A model generated the notes under the pieces. It made no database searches. It was given only the letters and a program-made list of their open reading frames with translations, and was not told where the DNA came from. Positions 1-11,390 of a stretch of DNA of 64,000 bases are shown here, piece after piece. Both the position numbers and the translations under genes were made by a program. How positions within the stretch are numbered: position 1 is the stretch's first letter; each line of letters opens with the position of its first letter. The stretch is taken from assembly GCA_031772625.1 (NCBI GenBank), contig CM062808.1, positions 477,769,655 through 477,833,654 on the forward strand. The letters are read 5' to 3'. The DNA comes from Pinus tabuliformis. Lineage: Eukaryota; Streptophyta; Pinopsida; Pinales; Pinaceae.

Positions 1-63
1 TTTTAATTATTCAACACCGTCTTGGAATATTAATTTTTAAAATTAATTTTAAATTAGGATGGC

Positions 64-745
64 GCAATTTGTAAGACTAAACGCACCGCATTGATTTAAC
101 GAGACTATTAGGAAAGGACGCGCTAGTACGTTATATTACACCAGGAGCAATGATGAACAAAATGGACATAATTGAAATTGTTATAATATACTAGTGTGTT
201 GAAATACTCAGGTAGCCCTAGTGTGTTATATTACATAGGGCGCACTGCGCAACATATAGTTGTTTTTAAAAAGAACGGAGAGGGCTAACGATGCGATTTG
301 TAAGGCTAAATGTAACAGAATGATTTCATGATGCTATTAGGAATAAGCGTGCCATTGTGTTGTATTACACCAAGAGAAACAATGAAAATATTGGATAGAA
401 TCCAAAGTTATATAATATACCAGTGCGTTGTGTTACTCAGGTAAACCCGATGTGTTATGTTACATAGGGCGCACTGCGAAACATATAGCCGTTTCCCAAA
501 ATTGGAGAGGGATGACGGTGTGATTTGTAAAGCTCAACACACCACAATGATTTAACAATGATATTAGGAACAGGCACCTCGATGTGTTATATTACACCGG
601 TAGCAATGATAAACAAACTAGACAGAATCGAAAGTGTTATAATATCTCGGTGCATTGTATCACTCCTGTAGCACTGGTGTGTTATGTTATAGATGACACA
701 CTGCACAACATATAGCCATTTTTAAAAAAATAGAGAGGATCGACG
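64..745. repeat. Three-copy ~227-bp tandem repeat (CACTA subterminal)
   Basis: Three diverged units start near 64, 293 and 519 (spacings 229 and 226). Each begins with a GCGATTTGTAAG-like word, continues through a TGTGTTATATTACA-like word and ends with GCGCACTGCGCAACATATAG-like sequence and a short A-rich tract. CACTA transposons are known for subterminal repeats near their ends. The same short GCACCGGTGCG-type words recur at 1560-1980, 11740-12060 and 18000-19200. I infer this is the left subterminal array of the element whose transposase lies at 2701-11390. The left terminus is outside the window. Confidence 0.6.
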
Positions 746-798
746 AGGATTGGATCTAATTCAATAAGTGATTCCCCTACTTTATATGTCAAACACCC

Positions 799-807
799 TA
801 TATATAG
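799..807 (+). promoter_or_regulatory. Possible TATA box of CACTA transposase
   Basis: TATATATAG lies downstream of the subterminal array and upstream of the first recognisable transposase codons (~2701). Position and orientation fit a promoter, but AT-rich DNA makes such words common. Confidence 0.2.
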
Positions 808-1120
808 TAAGTACACAAACCCATTGAATCTAAAATGCCTAAATTGAAAAACGCTAATTGTAAAGTGGTAGAGAAAGTTAAACCCTAATATGAAATTTTG
901 CAGGAGGAAGCAAGGGTTTAAGGTAAGTATTGATTTTTTATTTATTTTTTAATCAAATTTAAATAGGAACAAAGATCATAAAAAAATTTACTAGTAAAAT
1001 CTATAGTAAATTTTTTATTATACATGGTTTTTAATTTTTATTTATTTTTAGTTGTAAATAAATCTAACATAAATTGTAAAATATTTTAAAAATAAAATCT
1101 AAGATTCTTTCTATCTAGAG

Positions 1121-1335
1121 TTTTGAGTGAATCACCATACCTTTCAAATTCTGATCTTTGGGCGAATCCCAAACATTTTGTAGCTCTGATGTGATCTTCT
1201 CTTGCAAATGATCTCTTTTTTAATTAAACACTAATAGAAAATGTAAATTATTTTATTAGTAAAATAAACAATAAAATTTAAAACTTACTATGCAAGTTTT
1301 TGAGTGAATCACCATACCTTTTAGCTTCTGATCTT
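1121..1335. repeat. Direct repeat, two ~40-bp copies
   Basis: TTTTGAGTGAATCACCATAC followed by CTTT and a TTCTGATCTT word occurs at about 1121 and again at about 1297. The intervening AT-rich sequence is loosely similar, giving a ~175-bp degenerate tandem unit. Confidence 0.6.
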
Positions 1336-2700
1336 CTGAATAGTTCTAGTGTTCTAAAGTATTATGCTATTGTTGCACAGTGCTCTTGGTATATCTCTCT
1401 TACAAATCACTTCCTTGAAATTTTGGGTAAAATAATGAATGGTAAATAAATTTTTACTATTTAAAAGACTTTATGAAATTAGATTTCAAAAAATCAATTA
1501 CCATTTGTTTTTTAATTTTAAAAATGAGAAAAATCGCGTTAATTTTTTTTTTCAATTTCTCCACACATCGGTGCATTTGATAGTGAAGGACACCGGTGCG
1601 TTATATAAAAAGCACACCAAATTTCTGGGGAACCATATGTTTTCAACCCACTGACATGATTCATTCTTTTTTCATTTTCGAAATCTCGAAACGGTGCGAT
1701 TATGTTTTTTAACGCAATGGTGTGGTATATATTTAAAAGAGCACCAAGATGGTTGAATTAATTTTTATTTTCTAAATTTGAGAAACAGTTTCATACCGGT
1801 GTTGTTTTTTATTTAAATGTACTGGTGCATTTTTATGTGAAAGAGAACTGATATGTTAACTTATTTTTTATTTTTTTTGGAACGTCGGAAACCGGTGCGG
1901 GTATTATTTAAAAACCCTGGTGCTCTTATTATTTAAATGGGCTAGTGCGGTTTATTTTGATTAATGCACCAGTAAGGTTTGAAATCTATCTGAATTTTTA
2001 TTTTCACATAAAATGGCAGGTTAATCTAAAATTATCCTTTATGATGCATCTGCATGAACTATAGTAGTTCATAGTATACATTTTCCGCTAAAACCCGTCT
2101 TGTTCTTTAAAAATGGTTTCAAAACTATATTGCAATTCAAATTGTGGTTATATGGTTCTCGAGAATAATTTTAGATATCCACACAAAATTTTATTTTTGA
2201 TTTGTCTCAAATACAGGGACAAAATCTCAATAATATCAAATGGCCAATTATTCAAATTCCAACTCATTCCATATTGTTGTTCAGAGTCCTTCACGGAGTT
2301 CTCCCTTTCCATCTTGAGGAAGTTTAAATTTTATTAATATTTTGATTATCCAATTGAATTTTATTTTTTTACTCCATGTCAATTTGAATAAAAATGTATG
2401 AAAATTATTTGCAGGATCTAGATTCAAAATCGAGTTCATATGCAAAAAACATTACTCGATATTATTTTCAAAAACGTCAAAATCTCTTATCAGGAGCAAA
2501 ATATCGCTAGTAGTTGGTAGATTAAAATGGAAAACCTCTTCACCTTTCCAATTGAAACATGACATATTATATCTGCGATCTTGGATCAACGATGTTAATA
2601 ATTGTTTGGTATACTGAAATTTAAACAAACCAATTACATTTTCATGCTTACTAATATCATTGATATTTTACTAATGTCGTTTAATATTTTTTGAAATTAG

Positions 2701-5047
2701 GATTCTAGTGATGATAAGAGACCCACCTACCATCTTTCGGTACACCCCACTACAATTTCAAATCGAGAGAAGGTTGCACTAAGAGAAAAAATCAAAGAGG
2801 AAGCATACAAAGAATGGTTGAATCAACCATCTATTCAATTCTCACTTCATCCAGATTCACCAATTAGGAATGACTACAACAATATTAGTTCTCCATCACA
2901 AGTTGGCAATGGAGGCAATCAAATGGAGTTTGGTATGGATGATTACTTATAGGATACGACTACCATGGAGGAAATGTTGTTAGACGCATTCCAAAGCGAT
3001 GGGATATGGGATGATGCTCATATCATCCCCTATTCAAAATCCTGAAATCTGCTTCCACCACCCCTCTTTGGACCTGGAGGCAAGTCAAATTATACTCAGG
3101 TGGGGACAAAAATGTTGTTGTACAACATGAAAGCAAAGTTTGACATGTAGAATGCATGTTTCTCGGCAATATTGAGGTAATTGACTTGTATGATCGATAA
3201 ATTTCCTTATATTTTGTCACACGATCAAATTTAAAAATTGTCAATTTTATGAATGTTAAATATTGACATTGTACAATTATATTCCCCACCAACTACAGGA
3301 TATTCAAAGACAAGGTTCTTCCGAGTGATGATGTCTTGTTGGGTAGCTACGAAGAGGAAATGCAATTGTTGAAAATGTTGGGTGTTGAGTACATATCATA
3401 TCATTCATGTCTGAATAATTGTATTCTATATAGAGTAGAATATGCAGACAAAGAGATATGTCTGAAATGTGGGCATGACAGGTATCATAATTCCAAAAGA
3501 ATGGTTAAATCACATGGTCCTCCTCATATGATATTGAGGCACATGCCTATAATCCTAAGAATTCAAAGACTCTTTTGTTGCAAACAATTAGCTATGTTGC
3601 AGGGATTACATGTATCACACAAAAGTGATTCAGGAGTTATGTGAATCCCAACAGATTCAATAGCCATGAATCATATAAACTATACATGTCATGAACAATT
3701 TAAATATGAATTACGAAGTCTACGACTCAGCATATCCATAGATAGAATCAACCCATATTCCCTCCAAAACACCATCTATTCTAATTGGCATTTAGTAGTG
3801 ATCAATAACAATATCCCCTCATGGTTGTTTGTGAAGAATGAACATCTTATGTTGGATCTCATAGTCCCTGGTAGAAGACAAGTGAAGAATATGGATGTCT
3901 AGTTACAACCATAGCTAGATGAATTTAAGGAATTATGGGAAGGGATACACGTGTACAATGTATTAAGACCCATCACAACGGAGATGAGTTTTACATTGTA
4001 TGGTTGTATGTACTTACACTATACATGATTATCAAGGCTTAGGAGTTTGCTCTGGTAAATTAAATTCTTATTGATTTTTTTATTAACAATATTGTTTCGC
4101 ATATTAATTTACTTTGTTTCAATTTTTCAGATCTTGATGGTCGCTAACGTGTTGGCAGGTATACAATAATTTCCCAGGTCTTGTAACAAAAAGGTATCAT
4201 GGATGTAAATGTTGTGGACCTTCTTCGAAGGCTAGGTGGTACGACCAACTACAAAAGCCAATGTATGATTGCTCCAGGTTATTCCTCCCAAAAGAAAACC
4301 CTTATAGAAGAGCAACATTCGCTTTCAATGGTAAACCAAAGAGAACCCATTGGCCTGAAATAATGACACCAGCTGGATGGCCTAGAGCATATGAGATAGA
4401 GAAGGAGAAGGAGTTTTCATAAACGTTCAATTCAAATGGGGAGCCTATGTTCAATGATCTAGATTTCTTTGACACCTATGTTGAGAAATTGTCCATTGGG
4501 ATGAAAAGGAAATATGTCTTTTATGATCTCCCATATTGGGAGCATCTTAAGATTTCCCACTTACTAGATCCCATGCATATATTTAAAAATATTTCATCTT
4601 CTTTATGGAGGCACATATCATCAAAAGAAAGTGACACATTGGCTGTAAGGAGAGATCTTATTTCTTCAAAAACTAAAAAGAAACGTTGGCCAAGACAAGA
4701 AACTAAAGGAGAGGCTAGCCCCTCTTGGTGTTTCAAAGAAGGTGATGTCCCATGGATTTTAAAGAAATATGATCTTTCTTTGGCAAAGGAAGTTATAATG
4801 AATTTGAGGATGCCTTCTTTATATGGGTCTTCACTATGGTGTCGCTTCATTGTGGATGACCATTTTTCAAGGTTGACATCACATGACTATTTGAAACTTC
4901 TAAGAGTACGTATGTCAAAGACATGATTTTTTTATTTTTTATTTATTTTTATGTAAGGGGATATTTTATAATTAATTTTTGTATAATGTACTATTTACTA
5001 TGCAGTGTCATTATCCTCTGCTTGTGCATGGTTGTGTGAACCATGAC
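2701..5047 (+). pseudogene. CACTA (En/Spm, Tnp2-type) transposase, 5' half, decayed
   Basis: Decayed N-terminal and central parts of a Tnp2-family transposase, the DDE enzyme that moves CACTA elements. A likely intron (donor after ATATTGAG at ~3177, acceptor CTACAG at ~3299) precedes the N-terminal zinc-binding-like segment with C-L-N-N-C and C-L-K-C-G-H (3400-3480). Next come pieces matching the family's NNIPSWLFVKNEHLMLDLIV-like block (3810-3860), the L-DEFKELWEG block (~3910-3950), a HDYQGLG block (~4025) and KRYHGCKCCGP (~4190). Then follow YDLPYWEHLKISHLLDPMHI and FKNISSSLWRH (4520-4620). The frame is broken by several stops (for example after 3644, 3902 and 4420). An intron appears to start at ~4907 and end at ~5004. 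The coding sequence is then cut at 5047 by the Copia insertion and resumes at 10048. It cannot make an active enzyme as it stands. Confidence 0.85.
5043..5047. repeat. 5-bp target-site duplication (left) of Copia 1
   Basis: ATGAC directly precedes the TGTTAG left LTR end at 5048. The same ATGAC follows the AACA right end at 10043-10047. This is the expected duplication size for Ty1/Copia integration. Confidence 0.9.
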
Positions 5048-5684
5048 TGTTAGAAAATTATATATTACGGAGCAATGGAACACATAAAATATTACAGAAA
5101 TATAAACACAGAAAACGCATAAAACAAGAGAGACACAGATATATGTGGTTCACCTAGTTTGGGCTACGTCCACCCCAAACAGCCAGTCCTTCCTTTCTAT
5201 TATCCAACAAAATGAAGAGACACAACCTACAGCAAATCCGCTGTAATATCCTCTGTTTTCTCTCACAGCCTCACCTCTTTTTTTTTCTCGCTTAGAGAAT
5301 ACACATCTATTTCACAGCCTCAAATACAATGCCCTCATACAAAGAGAGGGGGTTGCCTTCTAGGGCAAAAAAATCCTAAACTAAACATAATTTCTACCGT
5401 CAAATCATCTGCCTAATGAACGGCCCAGATTGACTAGAAATTACTATACTTTTACAAGGCAATTTTACATTTATTTTTGACTGCAGGGGCGCTGCCCCTG
5501 AGCCCCCGTCGGGGGACCGCTGGCCCACGGAGCCCCTAGCCAGGGGGGGGGATCGACCCCCATGGACCCCCACGGGGGGTTCAAGTCCCCCCACACCCCC
5601 CCGCGTGGAGGGGTGTACAAACTTCCTGGGGTATACATCCAGCTGAAACAAAGACCTCTGAACAATCATGCTCCACACACAAAA
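5048..5684 (-). repeat. 3' LTR of Copia 1 (long form)
   Basis: Matches the right LTR from TGTTAGAAAATTATATATTA to the TCTCACAGCCTCACCTC area (~5285) and again from TGAAACAAAGACCTCTGAAC (~5643) to 5684. About 355 bp between these blocks is absent from the right LTR. That extra part includes a strongly G/C-rich segment (5485-5630) with runs of C and G. The + strand right end reads CACAAAA instead of CACAACA, a point change in the terminal TG. Confidence 0.85.
5485..5632. other. G/C-rich block inside the long LTR
   Basis: Alternating C-runs and G-runs (for example nine consecutive Gs at ~5540) with many short inverted matches such as GGGGGT/ACCCCC. Base composition is far from the AT-rich surroundings. 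The 97-, 64- and 60-residue ORFs overlapping here are composition artefacts. This may be an LTR-specific secondary-structure element retained in one LTR only. Confidence 0.6.
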
Positions 5685-5699
5685 ATCTCCCACTTGGAG
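5685..5699 (-). other. Polypurine tract of Copia 1
   Basis: On the minus strand the sequence reads CCAAGTGGGAGAT directly before the LTR. AAGTGGGAGA is the usual plant Copia plus-strand primer. Its position immediately next to the 3' LTR fixes the LTR end at 5684. Confidence 0.8.
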
Positions 5700-5780
5700 A
5701 ATGATTGTAGCAACTCCACCGCTACTTCATTTGCTGGGCAATGACTCCTCTTTGGACCTGGCTGTTTCTCATCTTCATCG

Positions 5781-7274
5781 TCATCCTTGAAGGCCAATTG
5801 AAACTGAGCATATTCTTAGTTTCTCCCTGGTTACAACTTTTGTTAGCATATCTGCAGGATTCTGGCTAGTGTGTATCTTTTCCAGCTTCAACTCTCCATA
5901 TTCCAACACTGATCGTATGAAATGGTACTTGAGCTGTATGTGTTTAGTCTTGGAATGAAATTCTGAGTTCTTTGCAAGATGAATGGCACTTTGGCTATCA
6001 CTGTATAACGTGCCCATATCATGCTCCTTACCCAATTCACCCATAAACCTTTGTAACCAAATCAATTCTTTACTAGCCTCTGTAGCAGCAACATACTCTG
6101 CTTCTATTGTTAAAAGTGCAAAAACACTTTGGATTTTTGAAACCCAACTGACAGTTGTTCCACCAAAAGTAAATACATATCCTGTAGTGCTCCTCCTGTT
6201 ATCTCTGTCACTTGCCATATCTGCATCAACATATCCCTGTAGAGAAATGTTTGAACCACCAAAGCATAATGCTTGATTTGTGGTACCTTTCAAATATCTG
6301 AGAATCCATTTCACTGCCATCCAATGTTCCTTTCCTGGATTGTTCATGTATCTGCTTACAACTCCCACTGCATGTGCAATATCAGGCCTTGTGCAGACCA
6401 TTGCATACATTAAGCTTCCAACTACTGATGCATATGGAACTTTAGACATATAATCCATGTCTTCTTGGGTCTTTGGGCACATTTCCTTACTAAGTTTGAA
6501 ATGGCTAGCAAAAGGTGTACTAACTGGTTTTGCATTGTGCATATTAAATCTTTTCAACACCTTTTGTATGTACTCATTCTGAGACAATGTTAATTTGCGA
6601 TTTTTCCTGTCTCTAGTGATTCTCATACCAAGGATTTGTTTTGTAGCTCCCAAATCTTTCATTGCAAATGAATTTGCCAATTTTCTTTTGAGCACATTTA
6701 TTTCATGCATGTTAGACCCTGCAACAAGCATGTCATCTACATACAATAACAATATAATATAGCTGCCATCATTTTGCTTTTTCAGATAAACACAATGATC
6801 AGAGTGACATCTAGTATAACCTTGTTCAGACATAAACTTGTCAAATTTTAGATACCATTGCCTTGGAGCTTGTTTTAAGCCATACAAGCTATTCTTCAAC
6901 CTGTACACTAGTTTCTCCTTCCATTTCACCTCATATCCTTGTGGTTGCTGCATATATATCTCTTCCTCCAAATCCCCATGGAGAAAGGTTGTCTTTACAT
7001 CTAACTGATCAAGATGCAAACCTTCAACTGCTACTAGACTTAAAATAGTTATGATTGAAGTCATTTTAACAACAGGAGAAAATATTTCATCAAAATCAAT
7101 ACCTTTCTTCTGTGCAAACCCCTTCACCACAAGTCTAGCTTTGTACCTCTGTTTTCCTCCATCTTCTTCCTTCAACCTGTAAACCCATTTATTCTGCAAT
7201 GTAGTTTTACCTACAGGCAACCTGACTAAGTCCCAAGTCTGGTTATGCATTAAGGAGTCCATCTCTTCTTCCAT
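5781..7274 (-). CDS. Copia 1 reverse transcriptase / RNase H (open, 497 aa)
   Basis: C-terminal part of the Copia polyprotein: RNA-dependent DNA polymerase (RVT_2 family) followed by RNase H. It copies element RNA into DNA in virus-like particles. Visible landmarks are QTWDLV and NKWVYRLKEE near the start, KARLVVKGFAQKKGIDFDE (~45-63), the LDVKTTFLHGDLEEEIYM block (~92-109), the catalytic LLLYVDDMLVAG (~177), and SLMYAMVCTRPDIAHAVG (~288). Then comes the RNase H part with DADMASDRDNRRSTTGYVF (~352), an EAEY motif (~390) and DSQSAIHLAKN (~425). The last residues reach ADMLTK. The ORF is uninterrupted, but its ATG is only an internal Met of a polyprotein. Upstream sequence is frameshifted, so it is probably not expressed as a functional Gag-Pol. 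Confidence 0.9.
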   Translation of the reverse strand: MEEEMDSLMHNQTWDLVRLPVGKTTLQNKWVYRLKEEDGGKQRYKARLVVKGFAQKKGIDFDEIFSPVVKMTSIITILSLVAVEGLHLDQLDVKTTFLHGDLEEEIYMQQPQGYEVKWKEKLVYRLKNSLYGLKQAPRQWYLKFDKFMSEQGYTRCHSDHCVYLKKQNDGSYIILLLYVDDMLVAGSNMHEINVLKRKLANSFAMKDLGATKQILGMRITRDRKNRKLTLSQNEYIQKVLKRFNMHNAKPVSTPFASHFKLSKEMCPKTQEDMDYMSKVPYASVVGSLMYAMVCTRPDIAHAVGVVSRYMNNPGKEHWMAVKWILRYLKGTTNQALCFGGSNISLQGYVDADMASDRDNRRSTTGYVFTFGGTTVSWVSKIQSVFALLTIEAEYVAATEASKELIWLQRFMGELGKEHDMGTLYSDSQSAIHLAKNSEFHSKTKHIQLKYHFIRSVLEYGELKLEKIHTSQNPADMLTKVVTREKLRICSVSIGLQG

Positions 7275-7517
7275 GGCTAGCTCCTACTTCTTCCCGCTTT
7301 CAACCTGCATTGCTTCTTCATAACATTCGGGTTCACCAGAATCAGTCAACAATAAATAATATAATGAAGGAGAGTATCATTCATGGGGTCTACTTATCTT
7401 GGTAGATCTTCTAACACCACTTTCAGGTGTTTGGGGTGCCTGTTGTTGTGGTGGTGGTTGTTGTTGTCGTGGTTGTTGATTATTATTATTTTCAGGCACC
7501 TTTACTTTTTCAGTGAT

Positions 7518-8891
7518 TTAATCAAGAACTGCGTATTCCTTGTTTTCTTTTTCTTGTTTCTTTTCCTGCAACTGATTCTTATACAGGACCTTTTCATTGA
7601 ATATTACATCTCTGCTCCTAATGATTTTGTGATTTTCGTAATCATATAAGCAATAACCAAAATCATTAACACCATATCCAATAAAGGTACATTTCTTTGA
7701 CTTTGCCTCAAGCTTTGTTCTATTTTCTTTATCAATATGGACAAAGGCATCACAACCAAAAGGCTTTAAAAAGGAGAAGTTTACCATTTTACCTGTCCAT
7801 GCTTCCTCTGGAACACCACCATCCAAGGAACTTGAAGGACCTCTGTTTATTAGATAAACAACAGTATCTATAGCATCTGCCCAAAACTATAAATGCAATC
7901 CTGCATGCAATCTCATGCACCTTGCACACTCCATGATTGTTCTGTTCATTCTTTCTGACACACCATTTTCTTGTGGTGTTCTTGGAACTGTCTTCTCTCT
8001 GCAAATTCCATGCTCCAAACAGTACCTATCAAACTGTTTGCTGCAATATTCACCTCCATTATCTGATCTAAGACACTTCAATTTCTTTCCTGTCTCAATC
8101 TCAACCAAAGCTTTCCATTTCTTGAAAGTATCAAATACATCAGATTTATTCTTAATACAATAAATCCAAGTTTTTCTAGTTGCATCATCAATAAAGGTAA
8201 CATAATAACGAGAGCCACCGAGAGATGATACCTGAGCAGGTCCCCATACATCTGTATGCACAAGCTCTAATTTTTCGCTCTTCTTTTCTTTCCCAACTCT
8301 GAGAAATCTGACTCTCTTCTGTTTTCCATAAATGCAATTTTCACAGAAGTCCAAATCAACATTCTTCAAACCCGGCAACAAATTCCTTGAGTGAAGAATC
8401 TTCATCCCCTTTTCACTCATGTGTCCGAGCCTATGATGCCATAATGCTGCATCTGCTCCTTTGGAAGTTAAGGCATTAACAGAGTTAGAAATACCATTGC
8501 ATAAATACAATGTACCAACCTTTTCACCTTTTGCTATTACCAGGGCTCCTTTGGTGACCTTCCAAGCTTTATCTGTGAAATTTGTCACACAACCTTCACT
8601 GCCTAACTGCCCTGTTGAAATCAGATTTTTCTTTAGCTCTGGAACATGCCTTACCTCCTTTAGTAGCCATTGGTTTCCATTCTGTTGTTTTACAAGAACC
8701 TTACCCGTTCCAACAATTTTACATTGTTTATCATCACCCAAACGAACTTGTCCAAAATCTCCTTGAACATAGTCATGAAAGTATTTCTTATCAGGTGTGG
8801 CATAGAATGAGGCCCCTGAATCTACCACCCAGGAATCAGTAATATTTTTGAAAGAAAGAATCAAAGCATCTTGTAACACCTCACCTGTCAC
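7518..8891 (-). pseudogene. Copia 1 protease and integrase (frameshifted)
   Basis: The first long frame (8891-7887) starts with the aspartic protease: DSWVVDSGASFYAT holds the catalytic DSGA. The zinc-binding integrase N-terminus follows (HHRLGHMSEKG ... CENCIYGKQ, HHCC pattern). The DDE core has HTDVWGPAQ (first D), LRSDNGGEY (second D) and PQENGVSERMNRT (the E). A shift near 7887 moves the C-terminal part to another frame (7826-7518), where the family's FGCDAFVHIDKENRTKLEAK and CTFIGYGVNDFGY blocks are readable. All three catalytic acids are present, but the frame breaks disable the protein. About 240 bp separate it from the polymerase ORF. Confidence 0.88.
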
Positions 8892-8894
8892 ATT

Positions 8895-9698
8895 TGCTTC
8901 ATGATTGTTTTCTTGCTATGCATCTCCTTCTTTTCCCTTCCGAGATCTACAGTCTTTCTTTAGGTGTCCTTTCTTTCTGCATTTCCAGCACACTATCCCC
9001 GATCTGGACTTGGATCTGCCTTTCCTTGATTTACTGCGATATCATGAGCTCTTTCCTCTTTCCATTTTTCTTCCCTTAGACTCTGCACTCAAAGCATTAC
9101 CCGATGTCTCATCGGAGCTTTTTCGTCACATTTCCTCACTAAGGATAGCACCGACAACATCATCAAACTTTAAAGTACTAGATCCATAGATAGAGTTACG
9201 AATGGTCATTACTAAACCATTCCAACTTTCTGGCAATGAGCACAAGAATAACAGAGCTCTAACTTCATCTTCAAAGTTTACCCCTACAGAACTTAACTAA
9301 CTTGTAACTGTATTAAAATCATTTAAATGATCTGCAACAGATCCACCTTCTGACATCTTCATATTAAATAATCATTTCATAAGAAATACCTTGTTTGAGG
9401 CCAAGGGTTTTTCATATAGTTTCGACAACGCCTAAATCAAACCCTCTGTCGTTGTTTCCTTCGAAATTTTGAAGGCAACTAATGTAGCGAGGCACAACGG
9501 TATTGTTCCAAGTGCCTTTCTATCGAGAAGGTTCCATTCTTCATCTGTCATAGCCGTCAGCTTCTTTGTTTTTCCGCTCAATGGTAGGTACAGATCTTTC
9601 TGATACAGATAATCTTCCATTTGCATCTTCCATAGCGAGAAGTTTTGACCGTTAAATTTCTCGACCCTAAACTTACCATCTTCTGCCATTGTTCCCAC
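8895..9698 (-). pseudogene. Copia 1 gag (broken)
   Basis: Minus-strand gag encodes the particle-forming and RNA-binding protein. The N-terminal 88 residues are open (9698-9432) and contain FNGQNFSLWKMQMEDYLY and the TDEEWNLLDRKALGTI block typical of Copia gag. The frame then breaks repeatedly. Near 8990-8925 a zinc knuckle C-W-K-C-R-K-K-G-H-L-K-K-D-C is readable (CX2CX4HX4C), just upstream of the protease. The start chosen is the first Met after the primer site. Confidence 0.85.
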
Positions 9699-9748
9699 TC
9701 GAACGAGGAACCCTTCTTTCCTATGAGTTTATCAGCCAAATAGACCTT

Positions 9749-9762
9749 CAGCTCTGATACTC
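9749..9762 (-). other. Primer-binding site of Copia 1 (tRNA-iMet type)
   Basis: On the minus strand, directly after the right LTR, the sequence reads ACGAGTATCAGAGCTGAAGG. GTATCAGAGC is the core of the plant initiator-Met tRNA complement used by most Copia elements. The first bases deviate from the usual TGGT. Confidence 0.7.
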
Positions 9763-9764
9763 GT

Positions 9765-10042
9765 TGTTAGAAAATTATATATTACGGAGCAATGGAACAC
9801 ATAAAATATTACAGAAATATAAACACAGAAAACACATAAAACAAGAGAGACACAGATATATGTGGTTCACCCAGTTTGGGCTACGTCCACCCCGAACAGC
9901 CAGTCCTTCCTTTCTATTATCCAGCAAAATGAAGAGACACAACCTACAACAAATCCGCTGTAATATCCTCTGTTTTCTCTCACAGTCTCACCTCTCTTTT
10001 TTGAAACAAAGACCTCTGAACAATCATGCTCCACACACAACA
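9765..10042 (-). repeat. 5' LTR of Copia 1 (short form)
   Basis: 278 bp from TGTTAG to AACA. It is close to the two ends of the left LTR but lacks its middle ~355 bp, including the G/C-rich block. Because new insertions start with equal LTRs, this copy has lost the middle or the other has gained it since insertion. Confidence 0.85.
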
Positions 10043-10047
10043 ATGAC

Positions 10048-11390
10048 TTCCCCCAAGGCCTATGACGTGCCATATCTAAATTATCTGCATTTGTACATTG
10101 GATCACATCAAAGGAGATTCATATTGCTAGCATTCCATGATGGCATCAAGAGATAGCTGAGATTGTTTATATGTTTGAGAAGGAAGAACCGACGAGTTTC
10201 ATGGACTTGTAGGCTCATTTTCTAATTCACCTAGTATATGAGGTTGAATTAGTTGGGGTTGTTTCTTGTCGTTGGATGTTCTTCTTAGAGAGGTACATGA
10301 AGAAATTCAAAGGTTTTGTTCAACAAAGGGAAAAAACTTAGGGGTATATATTGTATGAGTCTTTATATTATGCCAGTGAGTACATCAAGTAAATCTTCAA
10401 CAGACTAGGTGCGATGATTTGGGATGACGAAATGGATGAAGACAAAAGATAATGGGAGCTTCTCAAAACGAATGGAAAGAGGCGCATGATAAAGAGTACG
10501 TGCGAGCTTATCATTTGTCAAATTACTACATAATAACTATTCATGTTGAACTTCATATTAATGCACATTTTGATCTCTCATATATATATATTGGTTTGAT
10601 TTCATTAGTGGATTCGAAAATTGAAGCCATCAACAAATTCATTCTTTACAATATGGAAGTGACAAAACCGTGGGTCTCATTGTACGAAGAGAAGAGGAGG
10701 AAATGGGACAATGACATGAAAAAATTCAAATGGTTTAATGGTAAAAGTGTTCCTTATCCTGATCATTTAAAAAGTATTCCAATGACATGCCCTAACAGTT
10801 GGGTTGTTGATCAAGTCAAAGAGAAATATGGTGCATCTAGTCATTACCCGCATGCTGAAGAGGATGTGCTAAACATAGGGATTGGGTGAAGAAACTCGGT
10901 AATTATAATCTCTTTCTGTACAATTTTAACTTCATATTTCACCTTTTAATTGTAACATCTATATATATTTTATTTTTTAATTATGTTTGGGTTATTAGAC
11001 ACATGCCACTGTGATTTTTTCACTTTTTTATAGGTGCATTTGTTCCCATCTATGTGGGCATATGGACATCATTTTCGCGTGGAGGATGTCGATGATGGAT
11101 GCATGATACAAGACTGTGGAGTGGAAGTTGAGTTTGACCAATCTAGTCGTGCTAGCCACCACGATCAAAACCTAATGCAAAGGACATTAGGTTACATTGG
11201 AAAGATACAAGAGATCATTCAAGTGGACTTCTCTTCATTCCAATGTGTTACTTTTAGGTGCAAGTGGTGGGAAACCTTTGATTGTAATAATGTAAAGGAA
11301 GACCGTGGTAGTGGGTTGATATCTATCAACTCTAAAAATATGTGGCATGAAGCTAGGGAGCCTTATGTTTTCCCAAAACACTGCAACTAG
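10048..11390 (+). pseudogene. CACTA transposase, 3' half (DUF4218 and DUF4216 regions)
   Basis: Continuation of the transposase interrupted at 5047. The family's DUF4218 block reads through one stop-ridden frame at ~10200-10440, with H-L-V-Y-E-V-E-L-V, CRWMFFLERYMKKFKGFV and DDEMDEDKR recognisable. Two further open pieces follow. One is 10452-10889, with MEVTKPWVSLYEEKRRKWDN. After an AT-rich intron-like gap comes 11034-11390, with FRVEDVDDGCMIQDCGVEVE and the DUF4216-type VDFSSFQCVTFRCKWWE. The stop at 11390 and several internal stops mark it as dead. Confidence 0.8.

Larger units (their letters stand above)
746..2700 (+). other. AT-rich 5' region of the CACTA element, no gene seen
   Basis: About 2 kb without a credible ORF. 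It holds a TATA-like word (799-807), a 40-bp direct repeat (1121-1160 and 1297-1335) and many scattered CCGGTGCG-like words between 1560 and 1980. These words are the same kind as in the subterminal arrays on the right side of the element. It probably represents subterminal repeats plus the leader or first intron of the transposase gene. The two short ORFs here (1439-1654, 2113-2337) show no domain and look like chance. Confidence 0.45.
5048..10042 (-). mobile_element. Ty1/Copia retrotransposon 1, nested in the CACTA
   Basis: Copia element read on the minus strand. It has TG...CA LTRs at both ends, a 5-bp target duplication, an initiator-Met tRNA-like primer site beside the right LTR and a polypurine tract beside the left LTR. 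Minus-strand order is gag (~9698-8895), protease and integrase (8891-7518), reverse transcriptase and RNase H (7274-5781). This order is diagnostic of Copia. The two LTRs differ greatly in length (637 vs 278 bp). The coding region is broken by frameshifts and stops between gag and protease and inside integrase, so the copy is defective, though the polymerase ORF is open. Excision in silico restores the CACTA transposase reading across 5047/10048. Confidence 0.93.

Noticed and set aside
5400..5744. Overlapping Pro/Gly-rich ORFs on both strands
   Set aside because: They arise from the G/C-rich block of the Copia LTR. No start context or homology is visible.
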